Below are positions 12,742 through 19,404 of a stretch of DNA of 19,404 nucleotides, one piece after another. Positions within the stretch are counted from its first letter, which is position 1; each line of letters starts with the position of its first letter. Source of the DNA: Balneolia bacterium (lineage in GTDB: Bacteria > Bacteroidota > Rhodothermia > Balneolales > Cyclonatronaceae); the NCBI GenBank assembly GCA_003567135.1, contig PXAI01000027.1, positions 1 to 19,404 on the forward strand, given 5' to 3'. The notes under the pieces were generated by a model. The model ran no database searches. It had not been told where the DNA came from and saw nothing but the letters and a program-made list of their open reading frames with translations. Both the position numbers and the translations under genes were made by a program.

Positions 12742-14949
12742 ATGACTCCACTTTACAAAAAGCCGGATCAAACAGCAGGTTCACGCGTATCCGACCTGCT
12801 GTCCCGTATGACGCTGCGCGAAAAAATCGGGCAGATGACGCAACTGGATATTACGCTGATCAACCGGACGGGCAAACAGAACAACGTTGAAATCAATCCT
12901 GATAAAGCCCGGAAACTGATTTCGAAATATCACATCGGATCATTTCTGAACGGCGAAGCAGAGCGGCCTGAACAGTGGTTTGAGTTTATGCGGGATCTGA
13001 CGAAAATTGCAGTTGAGGAATCGCGTCTGGGAATTCCCGTCATTTACGGGATTGATCACGTGCACGGAGCAAATTATCTGGGCAGGGCCACGATCTTTCC
13101 GCAGCCGCTGAATATGGCGGCAACGTTCAATCCGGATCATGCGTTTAACGCAGGACGCGTGATGTCAACCGAAGCCGCGCGACTTGGGCATCACTGGGCA
13201 TTTTCGCCGATTCTTGATCTGGGCGTAAATCCGGTATGGGCACGATTGTATGAGACGTTCGGCGAAGATCCCTGGCTTGCGGGCGAAATGGGAAAAGCGT
13301 ACACGAAAGGCATTCAGGAAAATGATGAGATCCTGCCCTGGAAAATGGCCGCAACCGGAAAACATTTTATCGGATATTCCGATCCCCGTTCCGGACACGA
13401 CCGAACACCCGCGCTGCTTCCGATGCAGCACATTCACGAATTTCATCGTCCGGCGTTTCAGCAGGCCGTTAATGCAGGGCTGAAAACGATTATGGTAAAC
13501 AGCGGCGAGGTAAACGGCGTACCGGTTCACGCATCGCATGAGCTTCTTACCAAACTGCTGCGCAAGGAAATGGGCTTTGAAGGTGTGATTGTAACCGACT
13601 GGGCGGATGTCGAAAAGCTGGTTCATTTTCACTACACGGCGCCGAATATGACCGAAGCCGTTTACGATACGATCATGGCGGGGATCGATATTAATATGAC
13701 CCCGAAAGATCTGGATTTTATCGACATCCTGTATCAGCTGGTCGAAAGCGGCCGAATTCCGGAATCGCGAATTGATGAATCGGTACGAAGAATTCTGAAG
13801 CTTAAGTTTGAGCTCGGCCTGTTCGAAAATCCGTATCCGACGGATGAATTTCTGGATGTGATTGAAAAACCTGATCACCGCCAAAAAGCCCTGAACGCGG
13901 CGCAGGAATCCATCATCCTTCTGAATAATGATAACATCCTTCCGGCTGAAAAACCGAAAAGAATCGCCGTGCTTGGTCCGTCCGCATCCTCAAAAAGAAA
14001 CCTCTGCGGCGGCTGGACGCTCGCCTGGCAGGGCGGCAAAGAGGAAAAGTTTCCGGATGAAATGCACACCGTATTTTCCGCCATCCGGCAGGAATTCCCG
14101 GACGCAAAAACCGAGCTGATCGAGCCTGAATTTTTTGAGCAGGATCAGTATGACATCCCCAAAAAACTCTCTGCGTTTGATCTTCTGATCTATGCCGGCG
14201 GCGAAGAACCGTACTGCGAATTTGCGGGAAACATATCTGACCTCAGACTACCGGAAAATCAGATTAGAGAAATCAAGTTGGCGTCGAAAGCCGGTTTGCC
14301 GCTTGTTCTGGTGCTTATCCAGGGCCGGCCAAGAATTTTTAAGGATGTCGCGCCGGATGCCCAAGCCATCATCCACGCCGGACTGCCCGGATTTGAAGGC
14401 GCGGAAGCAATTGCCAAAATTATCAGCGGAAAGGTGAATCCTTCGGGAAAACTTCCGATATCCTACCCCGTTGATCCGAATCATTTCCTGAACTACAATC
14501 ACAAAAAAAGCGCGCTCTACTCTTTCGATGTAACGGAAGAAAATCAGATCAGGCAGGATGAGATACAGTTCACCGATTACCCGTTTGGATTTGGACTGAG
14601 TTACACAACCTTCAACTACAAAAACCTGAAGCTCAGCTCAAAAAAGGTGAACGAAAACGGCGAAATAACCGCAACCGTCGAGGTGAAAAACTCCGGATCA
14701 AGAGTTGGAACCGAGACGGTACTTTGGTTTACCTCCACGCATTACGGGAGGATATCGCGTCCGGTTAAAGAGCTACGCAGCGTTAACAAAGTTCACCTGA
14801 AGCCCGGAGAATCTGCGAAAGTTGAATTCACGTTCAAACCTGAATCACTGTCCTACCCGGATGAAAACGGGAAGCCGGTTTTGGAAGCAGGAACGTACAG
14901 CGTGATAGTTGGAGGGATGAGGAGAGAATTTGAGGTTAGCGGGGGTTGA
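12742..14949 (+). CDS. Glycoside hydrolase family 3 beta-glucosidase / exo-beta-glucanase, no signal peptide
   Basis: A 735-residue GH3 enzyme with the three usual parts: an N-terminal TIM-like barrel (to about 360), an alpha/beta sandwich (about 385-600) and a C-terminal Fn3-like domain (about 640-735). Visible active-site residues are D105 in GIDHVHG, K207-H208 in GKHFIGY, the nucleophile D286 in VTDWADV, and probably acid/base E488 in GGEEPY. These lie almost exactly where barley exoglucanase ExoI has D95, K206-H207, D285 and E491. That supports exo-hydrolysis of beta-glucan oligosaccharides, perhaps beta-1,3 or beta-1,4 linked. The N-terminus (MTPLYKKPDQTAGSR) has no signal peptide, so it may be cytoplasmic, unusual beside a SusCD system. 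It follows LacI 3 after 38 bp. Its DNA looks more GC-rich than its neighbours. Confidence 0.93.
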   Translation: MTPLYKKPDQTAGSRVSDLLSRMTLREKIGQMTQLDITLINRTGKQNNVEINPDKARKLISKYHIGSFLNGEAERPEQWFEFMRDLTKIAVEESRLGIPVIYGIDHVHGANYLGRATIFPQPLNMAATFNPDHAFNAGRVMSTEAARLGHHWAFSPILDLGVNPVWARLYETFGEDPWLAGEMGKAYTKGIQENDEILPWKMAATGKHFIGYSDPRSGHDRTPALLPMQHIHEFHRPAFQQAVNAGLKTIMVNSGEVNGVPVHASHELLTKLLRKEMGFEGVIVTDWADVEKLVHFHYTAPNMTEAVYDTIMAGIDINMTPKDLDFIDILYQLVESGRIPESRIDESVRRILKLKFELGLFENPYPTDEFLDVIEKPDHRQKALNAAQESIILLNNDNILPAEKPKRIAVLGPSASSKRNLCGGWTLAWQGGKEEKFPDEMHTVFSAIRQEFPDAKTELIEPEFFEQDQYDIPKKLSAFDLLIYAGGEEPYCEFAGNISDLRLPENQIREIKLASKAGLPLVLVLIQGRPRIFKDVAPDAQAIIHAGLPGFEGAEAIAKIISGKVNPSGKLPISYPVDPNHFLNYNHKKSALYSFDVTEENQIRQDEIQFTDYPFGFGLSYTTFNYKNLKLSSKKVNENGEITATVEVKNSGSRVGTETVLWFTSTHYGRISRPVKELRSVNKVHLKPGESAKVEFTFKPESLSYPDENGKPVLEAGTYSVIVGGMRREFEVSGG

Positions 14950-14950
14950 A

Positions 14951-15005
14951 TTAATTCAAAGTTCAAAATGTAAAATTCAAAATTTTAATTCAGAATTCAG
15001 AATGG
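14951..15005. repeat. AT-rich TTCAAA/TTCAGA intergenic tract
   Basis: Just after the GH3 stop there is a degenerate run built of TTCAAA, TTCAAAATG, ATTCAAAATTTT and ATTCAGAATTCAGAATG. A similar but shorter tract lies at 18940-18960 by the MATE gene end. I have seen this composition as dispersed intergenic sequence in related genomes; no function is known. Confidence 0.4.
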
Positions 15006-15036
15006 GGGACATCTGCTGCCATAATTTATCACAAAC

Positions 15037-15078
15037 CAATCCTGTAGGGACAGGGCATGCCCTGTCCCTACAGGATTG
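15037..15078. repeat. Perfect 42-bp palindrome, dispersed-repeat type
   Basis: Bases 15037-15078 are an exact inverted repeat with no spacer, centred between 15057 and 15058. Each arm contains CCTGTAGGGACAGGGCA. Strand-symmetric GTAGGG...CCCTAC repeats of this type occur as dispersed palindromic elements in many genomes. As RNA it would form a 20-bp hairpin and could also end GH3 transcripts, though no U-run follows. Confidence 0.8.
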
Positions 15079-15228
15079 ATTTTACATGCATTTACGCATT
15101 TATTTACCACGCATCCACAAAACTTAAATAGCGCCCATACCTCCCGATTTCCTTGTATTTTACAACTTAATTCACCAGATTACAGTCAGTTAGGCACAGG
15201 TCATAACCCCTATCAAAATTCTGGAATC

Positions 15229-15915
15229 ATGAAAAAATCCCTTCTTATTATCATCGCAGCCTCGTTTTTGTTTGTCTCCTGCGGAATTATTTCCGGATCG
15301 GATGATGATAACGGGCTTAATTTTGTTGCTGAACAAACCATTGCAAACTCGGAAACGATAACCGTTTACAAGAGTATGAACTACATTGCTGTGTGGTTCA
15401 GTACTGATACTAATGGTTCTGTTATCACTGATCTTGCCGGATCATATAATCTGCAGCCTGTTAGGGGTTATACTCATGATCCATTTTTAAACTTTGAAGC
15501 CTTAATTTTGCCAGCCGGTTCATTTTTCGTATTCAGGCTTCCTTCCGGTGCCGACGCGACCAGCTTTCACAGTTTCACTCCCGGGCTCTCGGCTGCCCAT
15601 TTTCCAAATCATGAACTCGTTGACTATGCGATGCCCGCTTATGCCTACAGCCCGGATCAGGCCGGCTGGTTTTATCCAACTAACAGACTCTCAGTGGCTT
15701 CCGATGATCCGGATTTCAACCCTGAGCAGCTGGCGGAGCAGTTCGGCCTTGAATATGAAGGAATGCCGTTTGAAAATTTAGATGTTCACAGGTTTGTGGA
15801 TAACCGTTTCGAGCACGGATCACCATATAGTTTGTCCCTGAAAATTATGAACTCAGGCGACTTCAGGTATGCGCATCCGAGCGCTTATCATCTTATAGAA
15901 CCTCAAGGTCGATGA
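15229..15915 (+). CDS. Lipoprotein with two subtilisin-prodomain-like modules
   Basis: A 228-residue protein from the ATG at 15229, chosen because it begins a clear lipoprotein signal with lipobox FVSC (C18). After an acidic linker, residues about 48-140 and about 152-225 each resemble the inhibitor-I9/prodomain fold of subtilases: a first strand (YIAVWFS; NRLSVAS), a helix ending 'SYNLQPV' or 'EQFGLEY', a central strand (FFVFRLPSGADATSF; LDVHRFV) and a closing 'VDYAMPAYAY' or 'FRYAHPSAYHLIE', the place where real prodomains read '..YAEPNY..'. The second module aligns by eye with the next gene product (15973). No protease domain is attached or nearby. It may be a surface or periplasmic protease inhibitor or folding helper; the fold is inferred from pattern only. 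Confidence 0.6.
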   Translation: MKKSLLIIIAASFLFVSCGIISGSDDDNGLNFVAEQTIANSETITVYKSMNYIAVWFSTDTNGSVITDLAGSYNLQPVRGYTHDPFLNFEALILPAGSFFVFRLPSGADATSFHSFTPGLSAAHFPNHELVDYAMPAYAYSPDQAGWFYPTNRLSVASDDPDFNPEQLAEQFGLEYEGMPFENLDVHRFVDNRFEHGSPYSLSLKIMNSGDFRYAHPSAYHLIEPQGR

Positions 15916-15972
15916 TTTTTTACAGCCTAAAATGTGGATATAAGAATTAGTTACCGAATAAATATCACTCCC

Positions 15973-16293
15973 ATGAAACTCTCCTCCTTATCCCTCATCA
16001 TTCTCTTTTTTGCTTTGGTAATGTTCACCGGTTGCACCGATAATTCGGTTTCCTCCGGAGAAGAGATTGTTCCGGGAGAGCTGCTTGCAACACTCGAAGA
16101 TTCAGAAACCGGGGTTGATCCCGCTGAGCTTATCCAGTCATTTGAGCTTGAGCTGCTCGAATACTTTCAATACGTAAGAATCTTACACATCGGCGTACCG
16201 GAAGGCGAAGAGTACAAATGGATTGAGGTACTCGAAAGCCATCCGGAAATTAAGCACGCCTCGCCGGTGAGAAATAATGTGACGTTGCGATAA
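15973..16293 (+). CDS. Small lipoprotein, single subtilisin-prodomain-like module
   Basis: A 106-residue protein from the ATG at 15973, chosen because it begins a lipoprotein signal with lipobox FTGC (C21). A GTG at 15934 would add 13 residues ahead of it with no benefit. Residues 33-106 look like a lone I9/subtilase prodomain: 'VPGELLATLED', a helix 'DPAELIQSFELELLEY', a strand 'YVRILHIGVPEG', a helix 'WIEVLESHPEI', and the closing 'KHASPVRNNVTL'. It matches the second half of the preceding gene product ('NPEQLAEQFGLEYE', 'FRYAHPS'). The two genes are 57 bp apart on one strand and may be cotranscribed. The converging gene ends 9 bp away. A role as a free protease inhibitor is inference. Confidence 0.65.
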   Translation: MKLSSLSLIILFFALVMFTGCTDNSVSSGEEIVPGELLATLEDSETGVDPAELIQSFELELLEYFQYVRILHIGVPEGEEYKWIEVLESHPEIKHASPVRNNVTLR

Positions 16294-16315
16294 GCTGGCC
16301 AGTTATTTAACCAGC
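16294..16315. terminator. Small inverted repeat across the convergent stop codons
   Basis: GCTGG (16294-16298) and CCAGC (16311-16315) face each other across the 9-bp gap and the minus-strand stop codon. The stem is only 5 bp and no T-run follows, so a shared terminator is possible but weakly supported. Confidence 0.25.
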
Positions 16316-18492
16316 ATCATTTTACGGGTCTCAACGAAAGTATCCGTTTCGAGACGATAAAAATAGACGCCGCTGTTCAGATCACTCGCATCAAACTGCA
16401 CCTGATGTTGTCCGGCAGAAATCTGCTCATTGATGAGTGTGGAAATACGTTGGCCAAGAACGTCGAATACTTCCAGCCTGACGTGATCGTTCACCGGCAT
16501 TTCAAACGTAATTATGGTTACCGGGTTGAACGGATTCGGATAGTTTTGCTCAAGCGATATCTGTTCGGGAGTTTCATCCGGATCTGTTCCAACATTCGCT
16601 TCGGGCGTTACACGTACAGCAAGCTGGCTGACTTGCTCTTTTGAAGCCTCAATGGGCCTTGCCATCATCACATTTTCATCACTGGTATTTTTTCCGGCTT
16701 CACTCAGATTAAAATGGTAGTGATCAGAGGCAGCCATATCCAGCACTACTCCTGTCGTATTATCAATCAGCTCTATGGAAAACCCTTCAGGAATGCCTTC
16801 CATATCCCAGGAAAGCTCCATTTCTTCGGAAATATCAGAGGCGTTTATACCTAACTCAAACTCTGTTGCTTCGGTCAATTCTGTTGGAACTGACTGAATA
16901 TCCATTGCGGGATCATCCGCGAATCGGGTAAATAACGTCAGGTAGTCCGCAGACATTGACTGAAGCTGATATGCTGAAAACGCGTCATATCCATGATTTG
17001 CTTCGGGATGAAACACCATGATCGTTTGTGACCGATGCTCTCCGCTTTCAAGATTGAAAACAATCTCACCGGTTTCGGACTGGCTGTAGAACGTAGTGCT
17101 TCCGTTCTGAACATCTTCCGTCATAGTCAGCTCTGGCGTACCCGTATTGTTGGCTTTCACCCAGAAACCCTGCCAGGGTGCGATTAGGCCATCACCCAGC
17201 GTCCCGGTTGTTCCGTTCCAGGTCAGATAGTCCTGTGTTTCAGGATCATAAATGTATATCACGTTATCGAGGCCTTCACGGGTCCAGCCTGTATCTGCAT
17301 CCCAGTCGATGGTGGCGTTATATGGGTTTCCGACAAGATTCCAGCCATCTTCTGCGTCAATGTAGCCTCCGGCTGACTCAGTGAGGGAAACATCAGGAGA
17401 GACGGTTCCCGTATGCACATTTCCTTCAACGTTAAGGTTTTTCGGGAAGCCGGTTTCTATGCCCTCTTCAAAAGGGTCTTCATCTTCATAAATAAAAACG
17501 GAAATGGCTTGTCCAGCATCCAGCACATCATCAGCCGATGCCGGTTCGGAAAATCCACGTTCATTTATATTGCCGTCGCCTTCGTTCCAGACCAATACGC
17601 TGGCTTGTCCGGTTTCTTCAGCAGCACCGGGAAAACCCTGCGTCCATGTTTCGGAAAGCAGATTGGCAATGGTAGCATCTTCTGCCGGTGATGAGATTAG
17701 CCTCCACCCTTCGTTGTCGGTAATTTCGAGGTCTGTGCCGGTACTTTCCAGAGTGATATCAAGAGCCGGTTTAAATTCGTCGGATGCATAAGGAGAGGCG
17801 AACCTGTATCGTGTAAAGAAATCCGGAAAGGCATTTGTCGGATCAAAATAGTCGGCCTGAATACGGAAAAAGACAAATGTATCACCGCTGGTTTGCGCAT
17901 CTGCAATTCTATCATTCAGGAAGCTTGTAATGTCAGCTTCTACAAACGTACCGCTTTCAGCTTCCTCCGCCTCAACAAACGGGGTTTTGATGCTTACATA
18001 TCCTGTGTTTAAACCAACAGAATTGTCCCACTCATCTTCAGCAGAAAAAGCACTATGGTCGAGAGATGAATCTCTGTTTTGTGTCGATCCAAAGAGATCT
18101 ACATTAAAATCCGGCTCGCTTCCGATGGGGTCAAGAGACTGCGCATCCGTTAGATAAAGTCGCAATATGGCTTCTTCTACAGGTTCATCAATCCCGTCTA
18201 TATCATATTGTATAATAGTTCGCCAATAAGATTCGTCGGAAGTTGAACTTTCAACTGAGGCATCCAGAAAATTGGATGAAGAGTTTTCATCATCAATTTC
18301 AAATGTAAATATTCCCTGAAACTGCCAGCTAAATCCGGGGTTGAAGTAATAAGCTCTCGCTCTGTAGGTATCCTCATCTGCATAAATAGTTAAATCCTGT
18401 GCTTTAAGTTCATGCTGGACGGATTCTAACGTGAACAATAATGCGAGTGTTACAACCAACGAAGTAAATAGCTTTGTAGTAAATGATTTCAT
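16303..18492 (-). CDS. Secreted DNRLRE/CBM96-like protein with C-terminal sorting domain
   Basis: A 729-residue protein from the ATG at 18492; a GTG just upstream (18495) would add one residue. Residues 1-32 are a signal peptide ending KAQ. Residues about 33-250 resemble the DNRLRE/CBM96-like beta-sandwich: 'IYADEDTYRARAYY', 'RTIIQYDIDGIDEPVEEAIL', 'VEADITSFLND' and 'FFRIQADYFDP'. A central region (about 258-460) carries 'GWRLISSPAEDATI' and 'GWNLVGNPYNATIDW', repeats common in secreted proteins with this kind of sorting domain. The last 80 residues are the sorting domain (SLEQNYPNPFNPVTIITFEM ... ETRKMMLVK). No catalytic motif was seen. It is probably exported by type IX secretion and displayed or released. 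Target binding is unknown. Confidence 0.85.
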   Translation of the reverse strand: MKSFTTKLFTSLVVTLALLFTLESVQHELKAQDLTIYADEDTYRARAYYFNPGFSWQFQGIFTFEIDDENSSSNFLDASVESSTSDESYWRTIIQYDIDGIDEPVEEAILRLYLTDAQSLDPIGSEPDFNVDLFGSTQNRDSSLDHSAFSAEDEWDNSVGLNTGYVSIKTPFVEAEEAESGTFVEADITSFLNDRIADAQTSGDTFVFFRIQADYFDPTNAFPDFFTRYRFASPYASDEFKPALDITLESTGTDLEITDNEGWRLISSPAEDATIANLLSETWTQGFPGAAEETGQASVLVWNEGDGNINERGFSEPASADDVLDAGQAISVFIYEDEDPFEEGIETGFPKNLNVEGNVHTGTVSPDVSLTESAGGYIDAEDGWNLVGNPYNATIDWDADTGWTREGLDNVIYIYDPETQDYLTWNGTTGTLGDGLIAPWQGFWVKANNTGTPELTMTEDVQNGSTTFYSQSETGEIVFNLESGEHRSQTIMVFHPEANHGYDAFSAYQLQSMSADYLTLFTRFADDPAMDIQSVPTELTEATEFELGINASDISEEMELSWDMEGIPEGFSIELIDNTTGVVLDMAASDHYHFNLSEAGKNTSDENVMMARPIEASKEQVSQLAVRVTPEANVGTDPDETPEQISLEQNYPNPFNPVTIITFEMPVNDHVRLEVFDVLGQRISTLINEQISAGQHQVQFDASDLNSGVYFYRLETDTFVETRKMMLVK

Positions 18493-18957
18493 CACGATTA
18501 TAATATAATTTGAATAATTTATCTGAATGAAAATAAAAATTATACACCCTAATACAATATTTCAAAACACATAACCCGCTCTATTTATTTACTTAAATTT
18601 ATACACTTTAATTTATATCCAATTATCTATCTTTAATCACAGTTATCGGAATTATATAATGAATTTATTTAATCATTTAAATATCTATGCATGCCTGCAA
18701 ATAAACCTACCTTTTATTAACTGTTGCCCATTTAGCTATAAGTACATACATAAGGAAGACAAAATGACATTTTTTAGCAATAACTGAGTGTAATAAGGAC
18801 CAGAACCTCTGATCCATAAAGTTTTACATATTTAAGAGAGGGTGACGTATCCTGATCGGTATATCAGGCCTTTAAGTGGCCGTTAATTGCAAATAGTTAG
18901 TCGTTTATTCTAAAAAACCGGGACACATCAGCAACCAATCTTCAAATTCTCAATTCT
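18493..18957. other. AT-rich intergenic region between the secreted protein and MATE genes
   Basis: About 465 bp, very AT-rich up to about 18840, with no reading frame I would call a gene. It contains a small inverted repeat (CCTGAT at 18851-18856 and ATCAGG at 18863-18868) and GGCC repeats at 18867-18881. The promoter of the gene ending at 16303 should lie in the 18493-18700 part. No terminator for the MATE gene is evident. Confidence 0.45.
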
Positions 18958-19404
18958 TCAAACCTCCGCCTCCCCATACCCTTCCTTAAACTTCGGATAT
19001 CTCCGAAACGTGATCCACATATACACGCCGGTGATCAGCGCGGCGCCAACATCAGCAAGCGGAAAGGCAAGCCAGATTCCGTTGAGGCCGAACTGCATCG
19101 GAAGTAGAAAAACGAGGGGAATCAGGATGAAACCCTGTTTTGAAAGCGCGAGAATCAGCGCGGGTTTTGCCCTGCCAATGGCCTGAAAATAGGCGCTCCC
19201 GAGCAGGTTAATGGCAATCAGCGGAGTGGCCAGAAAAACCATGCGCAGCGCGGGAACCGTTTTGCTGATTAATTCAGGATCGTTGGTAAACACGGATACA
19301 ATGTCTTGGGTAAAGATCATGATCAGTGAAAACGTGAACAATGCGATAAGCGTGGCGGAGGTCATGGAAATTTTAATGATTTTCCGCACTCTTCCCATAA
19401 GCTC
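18958..19404 (-). CDS. MATE-family efflux protein, C-terminal fragment at window edge
   Basis: The frame is open to the right edge, with stop codon at 18958-18960; the internal ATG at 19398 is not the true start because the frame continues upstream (Glu-Leu). The visible 148 or so residues hold several hydrophobic segments: 'ATLIALFTFSLIMIFTQDIV', 'MVFLATPLIAINLLGSAYFQ', 'KQGFILIPLVFLLPMQF' and 'GIWLAFPLADVGAALITGVY'. These match the C-terminal half of multidrug/toxin extrusion (NorM/DinF-type) transporters, including the 'GSAYFQAIGRAKPAL' loop. It is an inner-membrane antiporter. It has no evident link to the polysaccharide genes. Confidence 0.85.
   Translation of the reverse strand, partial: ELMGRVRKIIKISMTSATLIALFTFSLIMIFTQDIVSVFTNDPELISKTVPALRMVFLATPLIAINLLGSAYFQAIGRAKPALILALSKQGFILIPLVFLLPMQFGLNGIWLAFPLADVGAALITGVYMWITFRRYPKFKEGYGEAEV

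Noticed and set aside
13165..13884. A 239-codon open frame antisense to the GH3 gene
   Set aside because: The plus strand carries clear GH3 catalytic motifs here; the antisense product has no family features.
18764..18787. Tiny frame starting ATGACATTT after a purine-rich stretch (AAGGAAGAC)
   Set aside because: The Shine-Dalgarno-like stretch is good, but the frame stops after seven codons and nothing suggests a leader peptide for a downstream plus-strand gene.

Overview
The window looks like a polysaccharide-utilisation region from a Bacteroidota-like bacterium, most likely of the Balneolota/Rhodothermota side. The reasons are a SusC/SusD pair, lipoproteins with short LxxC lipoboxes, almost no Shine-Dalgarno sequences, and two secreted proteins ending in the 'QNYPNPFNP...' sorting domain (type IX secretion style). 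This placement is inference from protein style; no rRNA or marker gene is present. I saw no tRNA, rRNA, CRISPR array, transposase or integrase.

Layout. 1-1889 (-): 5' part of a large secreted modular carbohydrate-binding protein that runs off the left edge and contains a near-identical internal duplication with an 888-bp period. 2267-3331 and 3651-4688 (+): two paralogous LacI/GalR-family regulators. 4972-6519 and 6532-9585 (-): susD and susC homologues, closed by a strong terminator. 9586-10265: a 680-bp AT-rich divergent regulatory region. 10266-11201 (+): a small secreted glycan-binding protein with a sorting domain, followed by a strong terminator. 11630-12703 and 12742-14949 (+): a third LacI paralogue followed 38 bp later by a GH3 beta-glucosidase without a signal peptide. 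15229-16293 (+): two small lipoproteins that look like free-standing subtilisin-prodomain-like modules. 16303-18492 (-): a secreted DNRLRE/CBM96-like protein with a sorting domain. 18958-19404 (-): C-terminal end of a MATE-family efflux protein, cut by the window edge.

How it fits together. SusC/SusD would bind and import oligosaccharide across the outer membrane. The two secreted binding proteins (left edge and 10266) would hold the glycan at the surface, the GH3 enzyme would finish hydrolysis to monosaccharide, and the three LacI paralogues would sense sugars and control the set. GH3 catalytic motifs and the binding-domain style suggest a beta-glucan such as laminarin, but no endo-glucanase lies in the window, so the substrate remains inference.

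The most interesting signals are: (i) a recurring two-part regulatory arrangement, a CG-centred LacI/cre-like palindrome about 38-42 bp from a TGCA-bounded AT-rich element, upstream of three different genes; (ii) the adjacent prodomain-like lipoproteins with no protease beside them; (iii) three LacI paralogues sharing an atypical hinge; (iv) the intragenic duplication, which differs almost only at silent positions.
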